From contig JAGYXB010000051.1 in assembly GCA_022495005.1 (NCBI GenBank), positions 1,054,001 to 1,118,000 of the forward strand: DNA of 64,000 nucleotides, given 5' to 3'. Below, one piece after another: positions 55,081 to 64,000 of this stretch (within the stretch, counting starts at the first letter, position 1; each line of letters starts with the position of its first letter). The notes below the pieces were generated by a model. The model ran no database searches, was not told the origin of the DNA, and was given only the letters and a program-made list of their open reading frames with translations. This stretch comes from Rhyacophila brunnea. Taxonomy: Eukaryota; Arthropoda; Insecta; Trichoptera; Rhyacophilidae. Made by a program: the position numbers and the translations under genes.

Positions 55081-55863
55081 AGGAAGTGATTGAGGAGCTC
55101 TGAGGAGCCTATCACCTGGAGCCACCACATGATGTCCTGTTAGGCCTGTGGTAGGATTGTCGCCTATTGGCGAGAATGGGACCTCGACAATATTGATGAC
55201 TGGAGCTTTGTAACCGTCGGCAATGCAACCTTCCTCGTGGAGGTAGGATGCGAAGTTAAGTCGCCCCAGAAGGGATTGGACATGTGCCTGCCTGAGGGAC
55301 CAACTGCCTTTTTGTACCTGTGTTGTGTCAAATCTGAGGATCCTATCGCCTAGGGCCACCACATGATGTCTTGTTGGGCCTGTGGTGGGATTGTCATCAA
55401 TTGGCGAGGATGGGACCTCGGCCATATTGATGACTGGAGCGTTGTAGCCATCGGCAATACAACCTAACTCGTGGAGGTAGGATGAGAAGTTGAGTCGCCC
55501 CAGAAGGGATTGGATATGTGCCTGTCTGGGGGACCAACTGCCTTTTTGTACCTGCGTTGTGTCAACTCTGAGGATCCTATCGCCTAGAGCCACCACATGA
55601 TGTCCTGTTGGGCCTGTGGTGGGATTGTAATCAATTGGCGAGGATGGGACCTCGGCCATATTGATGACTGGAGCATTGTAGCCGTCGGCAATGCAACCTT
55701 CCTCGTGGAGGTAGGATGTGAAGTTGAGTCGCCCCAGAAGGGATTGGATATGTGCCTGTCTGAGGGACCAATTGCCTTTTTGTACCTGCATTAGCAGATG
55801 GTGACGGAGTGCTACACACTTCTCCGACGACAGAAACCTCCGCTTGTTGTGTGTGTCCCACAT
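55036..55863 (-). pseudogene. DIRS RT-RNase H connection with 78-codon triplication
   Basis: After a frame beginning WDTHNKRRFLSSEKC, the block QAHIQSLLGRLNFTSYLHE plus 58 more residues is present three times, each starting with VQKG.WS. The DNA period is 234 bp (CCTTTTTGTACCTG at 55307, 55541, 55775). In related elements this segment (LLGRLNFAS..) occurs once, between the polymerase and RNase H. Because 234 is divisible by three, the frame survived all three copies, and the units differ at several residues. Confidence 0.82.
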
Positions 55864-55941
55864 GATGTCCAGGAACCCTCATTGTTGGCTTGGGTTCAGA
55901 CAGGATCTTTTAATATTTAGACATTAAAGACTGTAGGAAGG

Positions 55942-56529
55942 TTATCCTGTATTCCACCTGAACTGAGACTGTTTCTCGGATTGGTTGGCTACTAAGAAGT
56001 CGTCTGGTAAGTGAATATTCTCAGCCATTCTTTCGTAGGCGTTCGGCGACCCAATTGATGCAAACATAATTGGAGCGGCTGACAGCACGAACGGGAGACA
56101 CGTGAATTGTAGGAGCTCCCCTTGGTAGGTTAGTCGAACGAATCGACGATGTTGAGAAGTCATGGGTACCTGGAGGTATGCCTGGCTTAGATCTATGATT
56201 ACTAGCCAGTCTTCTGTTTGTAAGACGGCTGGAACCTCGTAATGGTGGATTAGTTTGAATGGCTTTGGCTGTAGGAACGCATTCAAACGCTTTCGGTTGA
56301 AAACATGGCATAGGGTCCCGTCTTGTTTTCTGATCAGAAACAGGGTTGAGAGAAAACTGGGGGTTGGACCCGCTTCTTCTAGAACCCCTGAGTTCTTTAA
56401 GTCCTCGATCTTGAGAGTGACCTCTGCTGATTGTTGCGTTTGACATTCTTTCCGTAAAAGTAAAGAAGGACTTACCAATGGTGGTGTCCGCACAAAAGGT
56501 ATGCGGGCTACAGCTATTATTTTTACCAA
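55942..56529 (-). pseudogene. DIRS reverse transcriptase
   Basis: The 195-residue frame contains LKNSGVLEE, STLFLIRKQDGTLCHVFNRK (the F-x-V-x-K-x-D/G motif leading to N-x-K-x-L-N), DWLVIIDLSQAYLQVPM (first catalytic Asp), RFVRLTYQGELLQF and CLPFVLSAAPIMF, and IHLPDDFLV (catalytic Asp pair; the usual Tyr-x is replaced by Leu-Pro). Strong similarity to the polymerase of DIRS/Ty3-like elements. The loss of the Tyr before the Asp pair suggests decay. The enzyme copies the element RNA to DNA. Confidence 0.82.
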
Positions 56530-56824
56530 TGTTAGGGGTGGTACACTACGCCATCCAGACTCCCCGAAAGTCTCTTAGGCGGCCCCCAATGTTGTTGGTC
56601 GTCCAGATGCGGTCACCTCCGCTTAGAGTTCGGATCCCTGGTGGAGCCCGTACCTCCGATGGAGAACTCCCTTCCCACAGGACGCCGCCCCTTGAGAGTA
56701 CCCCGGCCACAATGTGAGTTATGAGGGCCTTTCGGGACTCTGAGCTCGGAGGAATCCTTGATAGTGCCTCCCGAGAGAAGGTATCCTTCCGGTAAGGATC
56801 TGAGTCATGTTCTCGCAAATTTTA

Positions 56825-57247
56825 TTATGCGTTGTCCCCAAAACCCTCTTCGATTTTTTGGTACAGGCCCATCGCTGTTATGGTGTTTTGAGGATTGGTT
56901 GCCCAATCCACTAACCATTGCATACCCTTCCAGAAGCTGTCCCGTTGGGAAAACATCGCATTCTGCAGGGCCGCGATGGTCCTCTCCGTCAGATGGTTAG
57001 CTGATGACGAGTGGTCGCACCGACGCAACTTGTCATTTAGACATAACTCTACGACCGTAGGGCGTTGTGCCACTCCTTGCCGGTCCCCCTGCTGAAATAT
57101 GGTACGTAACGAGGATACCTCAAACATCAGCATCTTAATCGACGCTCGTACGTTGAACTTTTCCTCCTGTAGCAGTTCTGCTTCGCCGTCTGGTGTTGCT
57201 TTTAGAATATCCCCCTCACGGTCATTCAGATGTTGCGCCATAATCAC
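56825..57247 (-). pseudogene. DIRS gag-like frame
   Basis: A 140-residue open frame from ATG 57247, charged and helical, with no zinc knuckle visible. It occupies the gag position upstream of the reverse transcriptase. Assignment rests on position more than sequence. The frame ends at 56825; the rest of gag (about 56820-56530) is read in shifted frames. Host gene origin is unlikely because the frame leads straight into retroelement sequence. Confidence 0.5.
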
Positions 57248-57949
57248 TGATCACTTAACGTTCGTCCAAGATATTTTTTTTTTGATAGTTAGAATGAACT
57301 GTCAGACGCAACATGTAAACAATAAGAAAGCCAAATCCAGAATGAAGACAAAGGGGTCTCAAACTCCCTACATAAAAAATAGACGCGCGGGTATGACCAG
57401 TAAATAAAAAGGGAGGAATGACCAACGACAAGAAAAAGGAAAATAAATTAGTAGAATATAACCTCACGCGAAGAAGAAAGAGCAAACCCTATCTCAAGGA
57501 CTTTAAAGTCAAATTCGAATAATAATATGTCATAATACTCATAATATACCTAATAAAAAATCTAACACGTACCTAGTGCGCTAATTATGTACCCACGCGT
57601 TGAGTGGCCAGCCGGTCGCAACGATCAACAATAATTTTAATCTCAACATATAAAATTGTTTAAAATTAAAAAAAATATTAAAAGCTAAAGGATATTTTTT
57701 GAAATCAATATCTATTTTTTTTAGAATTTGGATAGCCAAAGAGGTTGGAAAATGGATTTAGTTTTTTTTAATAAAATAACTAGGGGCGTACCCATCGAGT
57801 GTCTATGGTACGAAATGTCAAATTTGCGACAGAACTCTTGAATTTTGTTTATTTGTAATGTTGAAAATTGTAAAATGAATCGATTAAATATAATTTGTTG
57901 TGAAAGAAGCGATATGCATTGAAGCCGAATTCAAACACATGGACAAACA
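57248..57949. other. 5' flank of the SLC35F-like gene
   Basis: It holds T-rich and A-rich runs but no recognised exon. The core promoter should lie upstream of 57950; no confident TATA or initiator was picked. A short upstream ATG (57939) precedes the main start in another frame. Confidence 0.35.
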
Positions 57950-60900
57950 ATGGAGCCCAGACGGAATTTCGGCGACAAATTAGAAAACTATTTATCGGAA
58001 CTCGGACATTGGTGAATAATTTTCAACACATGAGACTCGACGCTTTTATAATGCGACTTTAATTAAAGACGAATACATTATTATGTTTATTTTGCAGGCA
58101 TGTATGGCGCAGCATAATAATCGGGCAATTGCTGTCGGTGTTATTGAGTATGAAATGTGTCTTGTGCACATTGCTTCAGAGTGCTACATGGCAGTTCCCT
58201 GCGACGGCGCAACTGATCCTTCCTTACTCGGCTTTAGTAGTAATCTTCATGCCCGTGCTGGCGTGTAAGAGCTTAAAAGGTCCATTTTGGAAGAGACCAT
58301 GGATGTATTTGCTGTGTGCAATACTGGACGTCGAGGCGAGTTTTCTGTTGGTACTGTCGCAGAGGTATACGTCGATAATCAGCTGACAGCTGTTGGACTG
58401 CAGCGGCGTCGGCGTGGCGCTTCTAGGCGGCGCCCTCGGCGGACAGAGACTGGGTCTCATACATGTGGGAGGGGCGACCGCGGGACTGATGGCCGTCGGC
58501 TGCATCGTTTGGGCGGATGTCGAAGGAGCACCCACTGATGGTAAATTAATTAGCTTCCCTTATTCCGTATTACAGTCTATTTACACATGCGTCGATTTAC
58601 TGCTGGTAGTAAGCATTGTCACAACCATAAAAAATAAAAGGCAAACGTAAACACTTAATAGCTACGTCCCCATTTAGTCACTTCAACGCCGACTTCCTCT
58701 TCAACTTTTAAATTCTGGTTTTACACCGAGAAGTTTTGTGCATGCGCAGAGGAGATGAATCCGTTTTACTATCTACATTTGTTCATCACAGCTTACACTT
58801 CGTTGAGTCATAGATTATACATCGAAATAGATTCGCAGGTGATGAATAAAATTATTCACGGTAATACAGCGCCACCACGGAGCGTACGGGAAACGAGTGT
58901 AAAAAGTTAAAAGAAAACAGTAAAATTTGGAATAACAAATACTTAATTATATTAGTTATTTTTTTAAACTTATTATCACAATCATATTTGTAATAAATAA
59001 GCATAATTGAGTGTGTCCTAACGACAAAACCAGTCATGGAACTAGTTTAGTGCCATCTATCGGTGCACTTTGTATTCTTCTTCTTCTTCTTTCACCCTGT
59101 CACGTCCCAACATTGGGGCATAGGGCAAGCACAAGTTGGCGCCACTTCCCTCGGTCCATCGCCAACTCCTGTGCCTCCCGCCATGTCAGACCTGCAGCAC
59201 GTAGGTCGCTTTTGTAGCATCGCTGCAGGGTGAGGGAGGGCCGGCCACGGCGACGGAACCCTTGAGGCTGTGCCACAAGGGTACGAAGTGCCGCACTCTT
59301 TCGCACTTTGTATTACATTAATGATATTTATTCTTGTATGGATATTCACCCTCGCAAATAAAATATTCTATGCCCGAACGTCATACGAATAATTCTGATT
59401 GTCAAAATAAATATTACAATTATACTAGGTATATTGTAGGTAATTACATCAATTTAAGTTGAAGAGATTTAAATTTAATGATATAATATATTTTCTGACT
59501 ACTGTTCGGAATAATGAGGGCAACAGAATCGAATGAAAACGTCCTTTTTCAGAACTTTACACGGATGTCAAAGGGAAAGTGGTGTCAGCCACTTGCTCAA
59601 ACTATTAGGTCTTACCCTGACACACAAATTGAAAAGCAATATGTGTACTTGCCAGACCCAGGATTTGAACCTGGGACCCACGGCATAATAGTCCAACGCT
59701 TAAGCCGCGCGGCCACCGTGAGCGTTATACATAATACGACACATCAATATTACAATATGTCATTGAATACCTACTATAACTAGATAATATATTCGATACA
59801 ACACAACAGTGACTCGTATGAGAACCACGAGGGTTCATTTTTGCTGTAGCCCCAGCTCCACTCATTGTTGTTTCCTTAGTCTTGTGGAGCTCCTTTGAAA
59901 AATACGAACTCAAGCTCTCAATTTTATTTTAACCCCTGTTATCGACATGCCATTTGACTCGTATGAAAACCACGAGGATTCATGCTTGTTGTTAGCCCCA
60001 GCGCCACTCTTTGTTCCCTTTGTTTTATGGCACTCCTTGGAAAAGTAGAACCATAAACATTTTATTTTTACCCCTAAAACTGACATTCCAAATTTTCCTA
60101 CCAATAATATGTAGGCATCATTGCGCTTCAGTTTGTTCGTATAGTCTTTATGGTTATATCCCATAATGCGCAATGTGCCCTTACTCTCAATAAAATCCAT
60201 TGTAATCATTTCAGTCGACATTTTGCAAAAAATCGTAATATTCCAATACTAAAATGCATCCAATATGATCAAATAGACTCTAATAAATACATTTATTGAC
60301 AACGCAACTGACAGCCAAATGCACGAACGACCCGAATCTTACCGAAAAAATACGAAGCTGCTGGGGTGTTGAACAGAAATCCAAGCCGGTCGGATCGCAG
60401 TGCGTTAGTACTTTCATCACAAAATGGCGGCCATTTTCAACCCGATTTCAAGGTCGACGACGCATGCCCTGAGTTCAATTCGTGAGACGTATGGAAAAGT
60501 CCCGAGTGTAGACCCGGCTATTGTCGTGCTAGTTGCAACACTGCATGCATCAATCAAAAAAGTTTAGAGGATTCTTAATTTTCATGCAATTGTAACAATT
60601 GGTACGGCGTGTGTGCCTGGGCGGTAGAGCGATAGTGGTGATAAATACACTGCACAGCATACAAGACATGGCATACAATAATAAAGGCGTCTCTCTTAAC
60701 CGGCTTTCACATCTAAATTCGCCTCGTCTGCCGCACAGCCATAAATCAAACCTTCTAGGAACGTCAGTTCGATGTTTCTTATGAAGACCGCGCACATCTA
60801 TCTAGTGACAGTCGCACATAACCTCTTGATATGTATTATATTTGGATGTGGTGACCAGCGGGCCGGTATGGGAATGATCAATTTGTAGGTGTGCATATGC

Positions 60901-63612
60901 GTTCTGGCGTCTTCGACTCGCATGCTATTTGTTGATAATAATTGATGATTTGAAACAGCACTAGATGTTTCTTTGAAACTAAAAAGTCACATTTGACCAA
61001 TCTGCGGAGCTCCATTTGGCAACGTGTATTTTGTGAATAACGATGACGTCACATCGACGTATTCGACACGCTGCAGACGAGTCGAGTTTTGATGTGCGAG
61101 CCGGCTTACACTTGAAAAATGGGATTGGTGCGACAATCAGCATTTAATAGAAAGCTTAATTTCTACCCTATTGTTGGCGGTAAATCCATACATGTGTTCA
61201 GGGCTATTCGGTCCCTTAAAGTTAATGAAATTAATCTCTACTTTACATGATAGGCCAAACACAAGTAAACTTACATTCCACTGACATTAACAAGAAAGTG
61301 TTTTCAGGAGATATGTATTGATCTTTGCCTTCTTGATTGTTTCTGTCTTTTTATCACTTAACGTAATATGTTACATCTGTAACTCAAAATCACTAAAAAT
61401 TGAGATACTTAAGTTTCTTTGACCCTAAGGGTCCGGTCCCCATTATGCTGCTCAAAAATTTTATGATAAATCTTAAATCATTATTTGAAGTTCCTCATCA
61501 AATCTATTGGTATTCCTCGACATGAGAAAAACATTTTGACCCGTTTTATTTGAAAAAGTCAATCAATAACAATTTATTAGACAAAGAAATATTAGTTTCC
61601 AATAGCAAGTGCGAAATGTCTAGTCGTGGAATGTAAGTCAAGGAACACCTATGTGTGGAACCTGTATTATAGTGGAATCAGGGAACACAAAAATAAAGGG
61701 AAGTGGGTTGCCTTCTGGGTGAGGCTGTTATGTAACAAGGTTTAATTCTTGAGTGTGGAAAAATATGGAATAAACTTAAACACGTGTTAAAGAATAATAT
61801 GTTATTTTCAATAGTTATGTCTGTATCATAGTGCATTAAAGTTTGTCACGTAAACAATACTGCAAATATCTATATATATAATGGTTTAGCACAGTTATAA
61901 AATTTACATTATGACCGATACGCATTGCCATATAAAATGATAATGTGTATTTTTATATTTCAGGCCGAAACCAGCTCGTTGGCGATATGCTTTGCTTAGG
62001 TGGCTCATTATTATTTGCCATTGTGACGGTCATCCAAGAGATTATCGTGAAGAAACAGTCGTGCGTGGAGTATCTCTCCATGATCGGATTTTTCAGCACC
62101 ATCGTTGCGGGTTTGCAGATCTTTGTGATGGAGTCTGAGGACATTTACAAGTTCCACTGGTATAACATGGAAATGATTCTGCAATTTGCGAGCTACAGCC
62201 TGGTGCAGTTGCTGTTTCACATGCTGATGGCCGTCATGCTAAGGGATGCGGGGGCCGTGTCTCTTCATCTTTCATTTATATCAGCCGATTATTACACCCT
62301 CATCGCCGGAATACTTCTCTTCCAATTCAAGGTATGAGTATAAATTATTAATGATGTATAAAATATACACGATTGTGAAGTGAACTGAGAAAAAAGCAAT
62401 GAAGCCGTTTCCTGCGATAACTAAAACAACAAAGATTTTTTTTAGTTTTCCTAGTTTCCTGTTAAGGAAGCGCAAGTATGAACGAATGTTAAAGTGTTCA
62501 TTTATAAAATCGTGGTTCTCAGTTTTAGTATATTCACTTGTATAATGTGTACGTGGACCCAGAGCATCGACTTTATAGGTTGAGCAGGTAGCTAACAACC
62601 ATTTCTACGTAAATTAAAATCTAAATCCACTTTTCCATTCACAAAATCTCTTGTATTAGAAGTTGTTGCTGTACAAGCACTTGGATTTTTCAATTATGCT
62701 TTGATCCATTGCAAAATCGATGTTAACAAAAACAAGTATCTGGATAACTTCCATTCTACTGCACTCAACTTTACAATATATACCGTATTTGTAAAAAATT
62801 ATTATCTGTTTCATGTTAACAATTTTAGAAGTATATTATATTCTTCTCTTTTCCTTCAGTTTCACGGTCTGTACTTTTTATCATACTTCTTGGCTATGGT
62901 TGGAGTGATAATGTTCAGTGCAAGGAAACGATGTCCACACCAGCCCGAAGAACAAATCATTGAAGAAAGAATGCAACCGATGAACGAAACAATCATGATT
63001 CAAGATAACGTCTCAAGGTAATAAATATTTCATTACAAGATCAATATATTATTTGGTGACAGGTTGGATTTAGTCTGAAATTAATTAACCCTTCATTTTA
63101 TTCTTTTCTATTTTATCTGCAATGTTACAAACTTACCAGCAGATGTGCATTCAAACCAGTGATGCCAACCGTACTATAATTATAGTACAATACTATAATT
63201 TTAATTCCACGAAAAATGTAAAATACTATAATTTTACGCCAAATGTACCAAAATACTATAATTTTAAAGGATTCAAGACGAAAAATGTTCCTGCACTATA
63301 TATTTTTCAGAAATACTATAATTTTTATGCCTTTGTCCTATAATCAGCATAGAAAAAGATGGCAACACTGATTCAAACTAAACAATGGCGATACATTGAA
63401 TTCTTGCCTGTCAATCGATAGGAGTGTTACCCTTCTCCGAAACACACTAAACTCTGACAATTTTCAATTTTAGGGAATACATTGTGCCGGTCATAGATTG
63501 TCTGCCGTTGGAAGGACTGGAACCGCCGTTAAGTCGAGATACAACATTCACCTCTTTCCTTGGAGTGCCGTTAAATCATAATAATATAATCAATGGTAAC
63601 GGGGCGTGTTGA
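57950..63612 (+). CDS. SLC35F1/F2/F6-like solute transporter, five exons, one in-frame TGA
   Basis: Exons are 57950-58011, 58098-58540, 61964-62331, 62860-63017 and 63474-63612. All introns are GT-AG and phases agree (2, 1, 0, 2). The product would be about 389 residues with ten membrane helices, the normal size. Recognisable SLC35F text: IIIGQLLSVL, LLCAILDVEASFLLVL, RYTSIIS, QLLDC, GDMLCLGGSLLFAIV, YLSMIGFFSTIVAGLQ, ADYYTLIAGILLFQFK, FHGLYFLSYF and the C-terminal IVPVID. Members are nucleotide-sugar-transporter-like drug/metabolite transporters of unclear substrate. TGA at 58384-58386 interrupts the second exon in a conserved place. Intron 2 is 3.4 kb and full of repeats. The ATG at 57950 has a good context (ACAATGG); an ATG 11 nt before starts a short out-of-frame frame. 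Confidence 0.85.
58098..58540 (+). CDS. SLC35F-like second exon with in-frame TGA
   Basis: After acceptor TTTTGCAG, the exon runs 443 nt to donor G|GTAAAT. Frame continuity is shown by homologous text on both sides of the stop: RYTSIIS at its left and QLLDCSGVGVALL at its right, where other SLC35F members read YTTLTSVQLLDC. The TGA stands in the place of one residue, usually Val. A short intron cannot explain it, as no suitable GT-AG pair surrounds it. Confidence 0.82.
59077..59302 (-). pseudogene. LINE 3' end with target duplication, in the SLC35F intron
   Basis: The minus strand reads QGFRRRGRPSLTLQRC, DLRAAGLTWREAQELAMDRG and WRQLVLALCPN, matching 20450-20760. The tail is GAAAGAAGAAGAAGAA. 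The 12-bp sequence gcactttgtatt is repeated exactly at 59065-59076 and 59303-59314, marking a 5'-truncated retroposition of 226 bp. Confidence 0.88.
59575..59722 (-). repeat. tRNA-derived SINE copy in intron
   Basis: Minus-strand A box is well kept (GGTGGCCGCGCGGCTTAAGC) and the B box is at 59661-59671. The body CAGCCACTTGCTCAAACTAT matches the family. The tail end is lost on the left. Confidence 0.78.
59810..60235 (-). pseudogene. Duplicated coding-like segment, possible FLYWCH fragment
   Basis: Two units of about 140 bp (59815-59955 and 59957-60090) share CTCGTATGA.AACCACGAGG and CCACTC.TTGTT. A minus-strand frame from 60221 reads MDFIESKGTLRIMGYNHKDY, which resembles the opening of FLYWCH zinc-finger domains (F..S..G...L...GY...), but the W-x-C and His residues are missing. 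FLYWCH domains are common in insect Mutator-like elements. This is a guess; the frame could equally be chance. Confidence 0.3.
60699..61106. mobile_element. MITE with inverted ends in SLC35F intron 2
   Basis: The left end ACCGGCTTTCACATC and CGCCTCGTCTGC is inverted at the right (GCAGACGAGTCG, GATGTGCGAGCCGGCTT). The terminal repeats are about 35 bp. A possible TTA target duplication is seen, which would suit Harbinger, but the border is uncertain by two bases. Its right part is homologous to 1-352. Confidence 0.72.
61107..61963. other. Intron 2, right part, with repeat L copy 2
   Basis: 61670-61845 is similar to 15838-15998. The remainder up to the acceptor (TATATTTCAG at 61954-61963) shows no exon. 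Confidence 0.45.
62545..62625 (+). repeat. SINE body remnant in intron 3
   Basis: TGGACCCAGAGC, TATAGGTTGAGCAGGTAGCT and ACCATTTCTACGTAAA align with the SINE body at 22400-22470. The tRNA head is missing. Confidence 0.55.
63157..63370. mobile_element. hAT family 10-like element, TSD attcaaac, in intron 4
   Basis: Left end CAGTGATGCCAACCG; inverted right end AAGATGGCAACACTG. The octamer attcaaac is perfect at 63149-63156 and 63371-63378. The interior is made of AATACTATAATTTTA units, five or six copies. At 214 bp it is a minimal element. Confidence 0.9.
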
Positions 63613-63681
63613 TTTCATGCAACCGGAAGAATATAAGCTCAATTTTCAATGGTAATGCTTCCTATACATACTGCTCCATAA

Positions 63682-63687
63682 ATTAAA
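63682..63687 (+). promoter_or_regulatory. Possible poly(A) signal for the SLC35F-like gene
   Basis: ATTAAA lies 70 nt after the stop codon. It is the closest variant signal, but no downstream element was confirmed. Confidence 0.35.
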
Positions 63688-63973
63688 TAACTGACTGTAA
63701 ATCGGACATAATGTACTCATACAATTTTATTATAAGCCAAATAAGTTATATATTTTTTTTTGATATGTAAGCACCAAACCGAATGAAGCATTTCGGTGTC
63801 TATGGTGGCACCGTAACGACAGTAAGGTGGGTCGCACATTCAAACTCGACATAACTAACATGTCTCCTTCAGCAATGTGATTTTGTTGGCATTTACAAAA
63901 CAGATGTAACTTAATGTACTGATGCTTACATTGTTTGATGCTACATCGTGGAAAAAAGTCAGCTCTTGATCAT
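63688..63973. other. 3' flank of the SLC35F-like gene
   Basis: No gene or repeat is seen before the family 3 hAT end. Confidence 0.4.
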
Positions 63974-64000
63974 GGCCCCCATAAGGGGGGGCTGACAGGG
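63974..64000 (-). mobile_element. hAT family 3 end, cut by the window edge
   Basis: CATGGCCCCCATAAGGGGGG and GGCTGACAGGG is the inverse of the right ends of the family (CTGTCAGCCC...CCATG). The element continues beyond the window. Confidence 0.65.

Larger units (their letters stand above)
52983..57247 (-). mobile_element. DIRS-type retroelement, truncated
   Basis: Minus-strand order is gag-like frame (57247-56825), reverse transcriptase (about 56500-55940), a connection region with an in-frame triplication (55863-55036), RNase H (about 55080-54540) and tyrosine recombinase (about 54250-52983). That set and order fit DIRS/PAT-like elements, which integrate by a tyrosine recombinase and have no integrase. 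It has many frameshifts. Split direct or inverted terminal repeats could not be found. The 3' end is lost at the Helitron junction. Confidence 0.82.

Overview
This window is nuclear DNA of an arthropod, most probably an insect. The evidence is spliced genes with GT-AG introns, an AT-rich base composition, short GGTTAGG-type repeats, insect-type transposons and tRNA-derived SINEs. GTAGGTACCTAC-rich stretches (for example near 42.1 kb) and the retained MDM2-like gene would suit a hemipteran such as an aphid relative, but that is inference.

Three host loci are supported. (1) A single exon of an SLC22-type organic cation/carnitine transporter lies at 748-1007 (-); the rest of that gene is off the left edge. 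(2) An MDM2/MDM4-like E3 ligase gene runs 41605 to 31787 (-) in five phase-compatible exons. It encodes an acidic segment, a RanBP2-type zinc finger and a C-terminal MDM2-type RING, but no p53-binding SWIB domain is visible. (3) An SLC35F1/F2/F6-like transporter runs 57950-63612 (+) in five phase-compatible exons. It is well conserved except for one in-frame TGA at 58384-58386, inside a conserved motif.

The rest is mostly mobile DNA, in layers. 1.96-10.33 kb is a multi-level nest: a hAT remnant was entered by a second hAT (8-bp target duplication gtctagag); that one was entered by a Jockey/CR1-type LINE and by a TTAA element with four copies of a 16-bp palindrome; the LINE was entered by another hAT (gagtcatc) that itself carries two smaller hATs. 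17.4-19.66 kb is a second nest (hAT in hAT, holding Penelope-like fragments and smaller hATs). 20.98-23.23 kb holds further nested hATs and a SINE. 25.6-29.35 kb is a nearly complete piggyBac element with a recently broken transposase. 45.14-48.60 kb is a PIF/Harbinger element with TAA target duplications, whose transposase (+) and MADF-BESS partner gene (-) have interdigitated exons. 51.65-57.25 kb is a Helitron helicase fragment joined directly to a DIRS-type retroelement (gag-like, RT, RNase H, tyrosine recombinase).

Smaller families recur across the window: several non-autonomous hAT families, palindromic MITEs (including one at both ends of the window), a tRNA-derived SINE family with at least six traces, and LINE 3' ends. 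Exact or near-exact target-site duplications allow the order of insertion to be read for many of them. All calls come from reading the sequence; no database search was run.
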